Made by a program: the position numbers and the translations under genes. This document shows positions 55,284-64,000 of a stretch of 64,000 bases of DNA, piece by piece. The stretch comes from Thermothelomyces thermophilus ATCC 42464. Lineage: Eukaryota > Ascomycota > Sordariomycetes > Sordariales > Chaetomiaceae. Location: positions 4,712,001-4,776,000 of the forward strand of contig NC_016472.1 of the NCBI RefSeq assembly GCF_000226095.1. The letters run 5' to 3'. Position 1 is the first letter of the stretch; each line of letters starts with the position of its first letter. The notes beneath the pieces were generated by a model. That model was not told where the DNA came from. It did not search any database and saw nothing but the letters and a program-made list of their open reading frames with translations.

Positions 55284-58200
55284 ATGTCGACATCTTCTGA
55301 AACACCCCCCGACACCATCATGGTTTCGGAGCCGCGTACCGATAAGCTCGCAGACAGCGACCACATCACGATTGAGACTCCCGCGGGGGGGAACTCGAGT
55401 GTGCCCAAGCCAAAACGCCTGGCATGCATGATATGCAGGAAGCGGAAATTGAAGTGCGATGGCATCAAACCAAGCTGCAGCACATGTTCGCGCCTGGGCC
55501 ACAACTGTGCCTACGATGAGGTCAGGAGGAAGAGCGGACCAAAGAGAGGCTACGTGAAGGCATTAGAGGAACGATTAAGTGCGGACATCCCCTCTCCTCA
55601 GCTAAACCAATCATCATGGGCGGTTTCCTGCTAACCGGCCTTCGCAGAGCAAGTCGAGACGCTGCTAAAGACACAGGAGATCTCATCCGGTACAGATAGC
55701 TCCAAGGGAATGCCTATATCACTCGACGGAACCGCAAAACCGCCTTTGAATCAGCACGCTGCTGCCACGGCCAATTTCAATGTCACAGACCCCCCCATTG
55801 GCATCGCCAGCGGACGCGACATGGATCGCTGGCACTTCAACGCCGCTGATTCACCCAACAATCCGCCCCTCGAGGACTTCAATTTTAACGGGGGCATGGG
55901 CATGGGCATGGGCGGAGTTGACAACAACTTCACGTGGGAGATGATTGGCTTAGGTCTGGAGGAGCCGCTGCCACCCCAGGAGACGATTGACGAGCTGTAA
56001 GTGATGGCTAGGACACGGCCATCATCCGCCGGGGCGCGAACTAACCGCCTGTCGCAGGCATCAGATCTACTTTGAAAAGATTCATCCCTCGTTGCCCATG
56101 ATTCACAAATACCGGTACCTAGCCGCTATGAATCTGTATGTTTGCCCATTTCTAAAGCGTCATGGTCCACCCGCGAGCTGACTCGAGTAGCGCTCCCGCC
56201 CAACGGCCACCTGTCTGCCTGCGGTATGCCATGTGGACTCTGGCCTGCTCTGTGTCGGACAAGTTCCAGACCTTGAAGGACCTCTTTTACGCACGCTCCA
56301 GGAAATACCTCGAGTCAGATTACATCAAGGGCTACGGCGAACACATGATCTCCGTTGCCCACGCCCAAACACACGTATTACTCGCCTCATACGAGTTCAA
56401 GTGGATGTACTTTCCCAGAGCTTGGATGAGTACGGGTTCGGGCGTGCGGTTGTGTCAGATGTGAGTACTCCTGCTAAACGTCAATCAACGAAACTCGGCT
56501 CATACTTTCCAGGATCGGACTCCACCGCCTTGACGGCTCCGGCTTGGAAGTCAAACAGTGCCTGCCGCCGCCAAGAGACTGGACCGAAAGGGAGGAGCGC
56601 AGAAGAACCTTTTGGATGGCATTCTGCTTGGACCGCTTCGCTAGCATTGGCACCGGGTGGCCCACGATGATCGACGAGAAGGACATCCTGACAAATCTTC
56701 CAGCATCTGACGAAGCCTTCGAACTCAGCCGTCCCGAACAGACACCCGGGCTCCAGGACGCCATGGGACCTGCAGGCGCAGGAAAGCTTTCACCTTTTGC
56801 TGGAGTCGCCCTAATGGCCTGCCTCTTCGGTCGGAATCTCGTCCATTTGCACCGCCCAGACGCCGACGACAGGGATCACGACCTGAATGGCGAGTTCTGG
56901 AAGCGCCACCGGCAAATGGACAACATTCTCCTCAATACCTCGCTTTGCCTCCCGTCGAGTTTAAAGTTGCCAAATGGGCTCGGCAACGCCAACGTGGTGT
57001 TTACCAACATGTGCATACACACGTCTACTATCTGCCTCCACCAAGCGGCCATCTTCAAGGCCGACAAGAATAGGCTGCCGGCTTCGGTGAGCTCAGAAAG
57101 CAAAGTGCGGTGTCTCACCGCGGCGAAGGAGATTGCGAGCATTATGAGGATGATTTCGCATCTCGACCTCTCTGCGGTGCGTATGACCCTACCTCATTAC
57201 TTGTGACGGACGACGCTGATTCCCGTATCTTGTTTTCAGATGAACCCTTTCATTTCATTCTGTCTCTACGTGTCCGCTCGGGTATTTGTGCAATACTTGA
57301 AAAGCAGGCCGGATGATAGCCAAGCCGCCGATTCCCTGCGCTTCCTCCTGTCGGCCATGAATGCACTAAAGAGGCGGAACCCGCTGACCGAGTCCTTCCT
57401 CGTCCAGCTCGACGTGGACCTCGAGGCGCTCGGCGCGCGGATTCCGAAGCTGAAAAGCGCATTCCCTCGAAGCTGTGATAGCGTAAGACTCCGCTACAAC
57501 GTCTCATGGTTCACATTGTGTGCTGACGAACCTAGCCTGGCTCCCCGGCCCGTCTCCATCCAACCCTCCAGAAGCAGGCTCGCGCGCACGCCATGGGTGC
57601 AGAGAGACAAGGCTACATGTCGTTTTCCAACCAGAGCAACTACATGAAGGTTTCTGGCGATGACGGAAACCCGGTTACCGCGCCCGAGATCCTCGACATC
57701 GACCCCAATCCCGTTGCCGCCAATTTCTCTCCCACGGAGCAGCACACCGCCCTCCCGAGCCGTGAACGCAGCCACACGGGTCCCTATCTGCCTGCCCGCG
57801 GCCTCGTTCCGCCTGCGTTCTCCGCCTACGGAGCTCCCCGGGACATGGATTCGGGCAGCAACAATGATCTCTCCGGCCCGTCGCCGGACGGCCAATCCAG
57901 CGGCCGCACCCCGAACTCGAGTACAACGGGGACCTCGGACCCGCAGCGCCAGAACCTCGCGGCGCCGGCCGCGAACGGACACGTCAACGGCGGATCCGGA
58001 CAGAATTCGTTTGACACCAGCCCTGCCATGTCCCATCAGAACCTCGGCAGCATGCCGGGCACGACGCAGAACGACGTCGAGAGGGGCGTTAGCGCCTTCT
58101 TCGGCACGGACCCTTCGTCGTACGGGATGCCGGCCAGCGTCTCGACGGGCCTGACGACGCCAGACCAACGGTTTGGCATGTCCGGGGCAGGGGACACGCC

Positions 58201-58402
58201 GGGCGCGGGCGCGACACCGAGCGGGGCGGTTCCCGGCGGCGGTAGCGGCAGCGGGCCGGCCGAGTTTACCGGGCACACGCCGGCATGGGCCGACATGACT
58301 GGACAGCACGGGATGACGCCGGCTACGGATGGCATGCTCAGGTCGATCATGGCTATCGGGCCTATGGACGGGATCGAGATGGGCTGGGAGACGAATGGGT
58401 AA
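55284..58402 (+). CDS. Zn2Cys6 (Gal4-type) fungal transcription factor
   Basis: Seven exons: 55284-55578, 55648-55996, 56058-56135, 56191-56460, 56513-57176, 57240-57482 and 57536-58402, 921 aa. The binuclear cluster spans residues 48-75 with spacing C-X2-C-X6-C-X6-C-X2-C-X6-C (ACMICRKRKLKCDGIKPSC, STCSRLGHNC). The linker RRKSGPKRGYVKALEERL and the dimerisation coil KQVETLLKTQE follow, the latter formed by splicing exon 1 to exon 2. The fungal_trans regulatory domain covers about 215-460 (IYFEKIHPSLPMIHKYRYLA, RYAMWTLACSVSD, RRRTFWMAFCLDRFASIGTG). The C-terminal 280 residues are Gly/Pro/Ser/Thr-rich, probably the activation region. The linker is of a type I associate with CLR-1/ClrA-like plant-cell-wall regulators, but I cannot confirm that. 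Target genes are unknown. Confidence 0.88.
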
Positions 58403-59429
58403 AGCTGGGCTTTGAAGCTGGTGTGCTTTGGGGAGTTTTTTTTTGGGGGGGGGAAGGGTATGGAGGGGATACCAGGTTGGTCGATCGGTTGGGTTCTTTC
58501 GGTGTGACGTTTTGCAAACGATACCTCCTATGATGGATGTGGCGCTCGTCCGTTTGACCTGCGGGATATGTGGGTGAGGCTTTGGCGGCGTTCGGCTCTG
58601 GTGGATTGTTGTCTTGTTATGGATATCATGTCGATATCGTGCCAGGGGACGGCGCATGAGGGCATTGCGATTGATTATTATGTTCCTGGCAACATGAGGG
58701 CTCCGAGATGGAGAGATAGAACAGCACAGATTCTATATCAATTGCATGCCCAATCATCGGTACGCCGCGTTAGTGCGCTCGTCGAAGTCCAGCGATGGTC
58801 ACCTTTTCCTTTATTCCGCGCTTTGCTTACTCCACGAACCTGAGAAACGTATGCAGCAGAGATCGATCCGGAATCAGAATCCTCCCTCATTTTGTCAGGA
58901 AGTATGGCTTTACAAAAGCGACCTTCATACGTTGGGCAGGGCCACAATAGCAAGGCAATCCAGGAATGTTGAACTGGTCTTCTTCACCCTATTGTTTTGC
59001 TGTTCTTTCTTCTTTCTGCCTTGCCCATGAAAGGTGCACTGCCATGTCCACCACCTATTCGGAACTCTCGCTTACTAGATCATTGGCGGACAGAATTTGA
59101 AGTGTCTGAAGCAACAGCATGAAGGTGGGCCTTTCACGACAATGTCCACGCGGGAAAACTATTGCGGTCTCTGTTTTAAACGTTGCCCAAACGAGCCACT
59201 AATGCAGCACGCCCACAGCTCCGCCCATTTTTAGCACTACTGCACCTCCGCTGCTCCTCGCCGAGCAAGCAAATAGAGGGGTGGCGTGATAAAGGAAAAA
59301 AAAAAAAAAAAGAAGAAGAAGGATTAAATAACCTAGAGTGGCAATAGAGAAGACAAAGTCAAGCGCTTGTGTATGTATGTACACTGTACGGACTACTACT
59401 AGCCCGACAGACTTTCCAGGAAAGAGCCT
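58403..59429. other. convergent 3' spacer, Zn2Cys6 gene / phosphate permease
   Basis: About 1.0 kb with no credible ORF. A T/G-rich run follows the stop codon (58436-58455) and an A16 run lies at 59296-59311. 3' UTRs of both genes. Confidence 0.5.
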
Positions 59430-62159
59430 CTAGGCGATGCCACGACCATCCATCTCGACGGGATGCACAGTCCTGTTGTCCTCGACCATCACGGGCATGA
59501 CGGTGCCCATGTCCTCCCTCCTATCCTCCTCCTCCTCCTCCACCTCCACCCCCTCTCCTCTCGCAGCCCCAGACCTCGTCCCCTCGCTCCTCCCTATCCT
59601 CATCCTCATCCTCATCCCCATCCTCATCCTCTTGGTCCTGCTCCGCCCGCTCACCCTCCCCCAGAGATCCTCCCACTTGTTCCTCAGGCCGATGACCTGG
59701 CCCTCGAGGCAGGCGCGCCTGTAGCCCTCGCCGAGCTCCTCGAGGGTCCTGGTCTCGAGGCGGGTGCGGCCGCGGCCGTCGGGGACGGGGCGCTGGACGT
59801 CGGGCAGGTAGGCCCAGGAGGCGACGGCGCCGAGGGCCATGAACGTGGCGAAGAGCAGGAAGACGAGGCCCTGGCGGGTGGGGGAGTCGTAGCCGGCGCG
59901 GATGCCGTAGACGACGAGCACGGCGACGATGCTGCCCAGCTTGCCGGCGGCGGCCGAGATGCCGTGGCAGAGGCACCGGTACGAGGTCGGGAAGATCTCG
60001 GCCGGTATGATGAAGGTGAGCGTGTTTGCTCCTATAGGGGTGGTGTTGGACCAATGGCGGCGGAAGCTTTGCATTAGTTTTCTTCTTCTTTCTTTCTTTA
60101 ATCGTCTTCATTTTTACCTGCCCTCCCCTTCTTTTTATATTTCTATCCGTTTCCATCCTGTAGTCTGGGAAGGAATAATAGATATAGGGGAGGGGAGAGG
60201 GAGAGGGAGAGGGGTTGACTTACCAAAGTTGAACATAAAATGGCAAATGGCCACGAGCACGACTGTGGCGGGAGCGCCGGATCGGTGAGCGACGGCGTAG
60301 TAGACGCCGCCCGTGACCAAGAACAAGACGGTGAGGGTGATAAAGGAGGAGGTCAGCCACTCGCGACGGCGGATGCGGTTGGCAAAGAGGATAAAGCAGG
60401 CACTGCCGGCGATGGAGGCGAGGGAGACGGCGAGCAGGTACTGCTTGGTCTGGTCAATGATGGTTTCGTAAATGGTGTTGCAGGGCCGCGTAGGGTCGCT
60501 CTGCCAGGTGGGCAGGCCTGCGGTCACCCACGAGGGGACGAGGGACGTTCCGCCGTCCAGGGTGGAGTTCCAGCAGGGCAGGTCCGGACCGATGGGAGCC
60601 CGGTCGGTGGTGGCCCACAGACCGGCGAGTGTGCTGCGGTTGTCGAGGCTGAATCCGTAGAAGGACACGTCGAGGAAGAACCAGGTGATGGAGGTGCCGG
60701 CGAGGTAGTACCAGTTCTTGTCCTCCACAAAGAAGGCGCGCAGGTTCTGGCGAGAGAACTGGCGGGGCACGGCCTCGGTCTCGTAGGGGTGCCCGGCGGC
60801 GGCAGGAGATGCAGCCGTGCCGCTGGTGGCCGGGGGAGCGCCGTATACCCGCTGGGTGTCCCGGAAAGCGTTGCCTGGCTTGTTCTTGACCTCGAGGGTG
60901 TAGAGGCCGCAGTCGTAGAGGAAGAAGCGGAAGATGATGGCCAGCAGGGCCGGCACGGCACCAGAGCCGATGACGATGCGCCACGTACCGTCGATGATGG
61001 TCTTGCATTCCTCATGGTGCAGCATGTCGATGCCGCACTGCTTGTCATGGAGCCCGTGGGCGGCGTCCTCTCCCAGGAGAACCCAGACGCCGACTATCTG
61101 GGCGAGCGCCTGTCCGATTGGCTGCATCAGAAACACGGACGCCAGCATGGTCGCCCTGGACGACGTGCTGGACCATTCTGAGGTTATGACAGCGGAGAGC
61201 GGGTATTCGGCGCCGATTCCTACACCAAGTCAGGGGGGGTTGGGACCCGCGGTAGCTTCCGACTGCTCCTTGCTACTCACCCACGCCCATTACGAACCGC
61301 CACTGGTGAGGTGCGGTTAGGAGAGACATAACGGAACACGTACGAAAGGCGGGAATCTGGGAGGGGGGGGACGGATTACACCCGAGCACGTACCCAAGTA
61401 AAGAGGGCGAGAAACGAGAGGTCGCCGTAGCCATCGCTGGTCGTGGCTATCCCGATGGTAGACACAATGACCAGGACGAGCTCGATGCCGTACAGACGGG
61501 TCCTTCCGTACCTATCGGCAAGATAGCCAAACAACAGCTGGCCGACGACGGAGCTGAAGGTGGGACCTGTAATCAGCAACTGAAGACTCTCTCTCTTTTT
61601 CTCTCTCTCCTTGGAGACCCAAAACATCACTACGGCACGCGTACCCGACCAATGTGGCGAGGTTGATGACCAGGCCGCACCACTTCTCGTGGGGGAAGTA
61701 AACAAATGAGACGGTGGAAAGAATGACGTTGGTCGCAAAGAGGTTGTATCTGCAGCAAAGGGAAGGGGGGTTTTGTGAGTTAGATTGTAGTCTTAGTCAA
61801 TGGCCGCCCTTTACCCTGTCTCTGATATGGAGGTCCACGAGCAAAACGTACGAGTCTGTTAGGAAGCCGGACGCGGCCACGCCCCAGATTCTCAGGTTCC
61901 AGGAGTTGAGGTCAAGTTCGTAGCGTAATTGCTGGCGGTCCTAATTTTATTCCCCGGGTAGCCGGGTAATCCGTCAGCGGCACCTGACAAGGGGGGGGAA
62001 CAAGCAAAGGAAAAAATAGAGAGAGAGAGAGAGGAAATGGAGAAGGAAAGAGGACGGGGCAGTTGGTAGGCGGCATACAAGGCGGTCCCGCGGCGAAAGC
62101 GCTGAGCTGTCGTGGCCCAGGTAGCCGCGGTTCGTCTTCTTCTCGGCATCGCGATGCAT
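59430..62159 (-). CDS. PHO84-like MFS inorganic phosphate transporter
   Basis: Seven exons: 62159-62079, 61940-61852, 61749-61645, 61553-61394, 61302-61281, 61219-60224 and 60031-59430; the lengths sum to exactly 685 codons (684 aa). Helix 1 begins [23 protein letters not shown] motif A is [14 protein letters not shown], and the phosphate-permease signature [16 protein letters not shown] is assembled from exons 5 and 6. A long loop divides helices 6 and 7 and contains a disordered insert. The last helices end near [20 protein letters not shown]. The cytosolic tail has a Met-Arg repeat ([13 protein letters not shown]) and an acidic run. Homologues are H+-coupled phosphate importers of the plasma membrane. 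Exon 5 is only 22 nt, and exon 1 is less certain because intron 1 (138 nt) is CT-rich and the N-terminus is poorly conserved. Confidence 0.9.
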
Positions 62160-63372
62160 GTTGGCTGCTGCGAGGAGCGAGCAGGCGATGGTGATCGCGT
62201 AAAGCGGGAGGTGGTTTGGCAGTTGTGTGTTCTAGATGAACGGCATGGCGAGGACACAGGCAGCGATCTTTTCCCTCTCAGCAGACCAGGTTTTTCAAAA
62301 GTTCGACACGCTCTCGGGAAGAGGACAGTAGGACGAAACAACACGGCGCGCTCGGCTCAAGGTGGAAAAGATGGCGTCGCGTCAGTAACTGGTCTACACC
62401 ACGGTCTGGCCTGGTATCAATTTCAGATAGGTCCTTTTCTTTTTGTTGGCCAAGGTCGAGAATCTTTAGAGCCTTGGCAGCTTCTTCGTCATGCAACGCC
62501 GAGCTTTTAGTCGCAGCGTGATTGCCCTGAATCTCTCTTCCAGTGACCAATGTAGGGCATCGAATCGACGAATGCTACGGATAGGCGTGGCAACTAACAA
62601 TGATTCTGGGACCTCTACTCGAGCCTTTGTTGTCATCCGGGGCCCAGATCCCGCTCCCCGTCAGACACTCGCATGCTCTATACACAGTCTGCAGTCTGCA
62701 TGACAGAACCAAGCGGCCATGTGTACCATACAGTCGGGCGCGTTGCAGGCCCGACCATCTGGGGTTGAACCGCGAGTTGCAGGATGGGAAACTACCAATT
62801 CTCCAGGGGGTTGGGTTCACCATCTACTGTATGTACATGCCCTGGAACTTGGCTCGTGCGCAGATGGTCGCTAATGTTAGCGGAAATGCGCGTGTATGTA
62901 CCCTATGTATAATTGGCCCAATCACATCCGGCATCTTGGATCTGCTGTCGCAGTCTCAGTTTCTTATTGGCTCCGCGCTCTCCCCTCCAGACCTCCAGGC
63001 CAGATGGATGGGAAGGATGGGGGGTGCACGGTTCAAGAAGGTCCATGGGTCTTGGTGGAACCGCCTACCCAGCGAGGTTCCGTCGTAGTGTCGAGGTCGA
63101 GGTAGGAGGACCATCACGCATCCGCACTGCTCAAGCCGAGCCATGCTTGGAGCAATATCTGCATCAAGGGGTGACCGCAGTTCGGCCGATGCTAAGGCAC
63201 GCCCATTCTAGAGGTAGCAGCACACCCACTCCATCCCGGAGGACACAGCGACAACTTCGGGTTTGGGCCCTCCCTTCCCAGCGCTCACTTCGGGTTTGGG
63301 CCCTCCCTTCCCAGCGCTCACTTCGGGTTTGGGCCCTCCCTTCCCAGCGCTCATCCGGCACTGCTCGCTGGA
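62160..63372. other. intergenic, phosphate permease promoter to HTH gene
   Basis: About 1.2 kb. No gene is supported; several overlapping frames are shadows. It contains a perfect triple tandem repeat (63255-63353). Confidence 0.5.
63255..63353 (+). repeat. 33-bp tandem repeat, three perfect copies
   Basis: Three identical 33-bp units (63255-63287, 63288-63320, 63321-63353), each beginning CTTCGGGTTTGGGCCC and ending AGCGCTCA. Because 33 is a multiple of three, both strands read as an 11-residue repeat (for example LRVWALPSQRS on plus). The array lies just beyond the stop of the HTH gene. Confidence 0.93.
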
Positions 63373-64000
63373 TTATCTTGCCAAAGATCCCGGAGGACAA
63401 CCCGGCTCTTGATGCTGCCGCCCAAGAGCTTGCGCCAACGGAGCCAGCTGCCGCTGGTCATCACGACACAGATCGGGAGTGGCAGCCCGGTCTCCTTGGT
63501 CGCTACTGTCCACACCGGGTTGTTTCTGAAGCTCGAGAGCGATAGAGCGCCCCTCTTGTTCTCTCAGCTTCCTGGCCCGTATCCGAGCGCACCGGCCGTC
63601 CCTCAGGAATGTCCCGCCGTACGCCTTACGAATCTGTCGACTGATCGTCGTGAGGCTGACTTCGAGGCCACATTGGGTACGCAGGAACATCTGCATGTCG
63701 TCGAGTAGCGCGTCGGGGTGCTCTTTGTGCCACTCGATCAGCTTCTGAGAGTTCGAGGAACGCGAGTGTCAGCAGACTCCCGAGAACGCGACACGACAGA
63801 CACCAAAAGGGCCCACGAAGACAAGTACCTCCAGATGCTGCGGCGTCAGCTTCTCCGCGTTCTTGCTGACATCCTTGTGTTTCTTGATCCCGCCTGTCGT
63901 CTCGAACTCGTGACGCCGACGTCGAACGGTCCTATCGTCGATGCCGAGGACCCACGCGATTTCGTGATTGCTTAGCTTGGGAAGCTGAAGGAGCTTGGTT
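63373..64000 (-). CDS. helix-turn-helix protein derived from a Tc1/IS630-type transposase (partial, 5' end outside window)
   Basis: The gene enters from the right edge. Exon 64000-63829 joins exon 63744-63373 over an 84-nt intron (donor GTACTT, branch GCTGAC, acceptor CTCTCAG). The visible 180 residues read KLLQLPKLSNHEIAWVLGID, DRTVRRRRHEFETTGGIKKH, then KLTPQHLE-KLIEWHKEHPDA, DDMQMFLRTQCGLEVSLTTI, SRQIRKAYGG and a basic helix (RARKLREQEGRSIALELQKQ). This is the tandem HTH plus winged-helix layout that precedes the DDE domain in IS630/Tc1-like transposases. Here the frame ends ~55 residues later with no DDE motif. It could be a domesticated DNA-binding protein, a 3'-truncated transposon, or an unfinished model with another exon downstream. 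The intact splice signals and open frame favour a real gene. Confidence 0.6.

Noticed and set aside
59463-61181. Long Gly/Ala/Asp/Val-rich plus-strand frames over the phosphate permease
   Set aside because: Antisense shadows of permease exons; the minus-strand model is in exact frame with MFS motifs.
1-64000. tRNA, rRNA, CRISPR, secondary-metabolite cluster or virus-derived element
   Set aside because: I scanned for B-box-like and other signatures and for reverse transcriptase, capsid, PKS or NRPS motifs and saw none; a tRNA/Rfam scan would be decisive for small RNAs.

Overview
The window reads as ordinary nuclear DNA of a filamentous ascomycete, most likely a Sordariomycete of the order Sordariales. 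The evidence is short (45-190 nt) GT...AG introns with CTAAC/CTGAC branch sites, GC-rich exons, CT-rich promoters, and fungal proteins such as CCH1, a CFEM protein, ACL4, a MATA_HMG-box factor and a Zn2Cys6 factor. No tRNA, rRNA, CRISPR array or virus-derived element was recognised. Splice models were worked out by hand from frame and consensus; apart from one gene (MSH5) every model closes exactly in frame.

Layout. 1-3061: three genes of ribosome assembly or translation, PUF6 (minus, cut by the left edge), GIR2 (plus) and ACL4 (minus). 4124-4879: a secreted CFEM-type GPI protein. 5190-9545: MSH5 (minus, with an apparent single-base frameshift) and the small two-exon EMC5 (minus). 10700-12522: a MATA_HMG-box factor (minus) with about 3.1 kb of empty upstream DNA. 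15677-18488: a DDT/PHD-finger chromatin protein (minus). 19887-21829: a complete pogo/Fot1-like DNA transposon with perfect 113-bp inverted repeats and a TA duplication, its transposase broken by stops that all appear to sit on Gln codons. 22283-29075: the Ca2+ channel CCH1 (plus). 31546-35139: two lineage-restricted hypothetical genes (plus). 36754-38442: mitotic B-type cyclin (minus). 39753-40990: mitochondrial ribosomal protein uL2m (plus). 42563-44100: PAP2 lipid phosphatase (plus). 44949-45955: CK2 beta subunit (minus). 47319-50770: RIC1 (minus). 51601-52955: THO subunit TEX1/THOC3 (plus, six exons). 55284-58402: Zn2Cys6 transcription factor (plus, seven exons). 59430-62159: PHO84-like phosphate permease (minus, seven exons). 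63373-64000: 3' part of an HTH protein derived from a transposase (minus, cut by the right edge).

Most genes are unrelated housekeeping genes, and I see no biosynthetic cluster. The only functional grouping is the ribosome/translation trio at the left end. The features most worth a second look are the MSH5 frameshift, the transposon about 450 bp upstream of CCH1 (perfect ends but a decayed transposase), an intergenic 9-mer (TACGGAGTA) far above chance frequency and used as the transposon's target, and a few tandem repeats next to genes.
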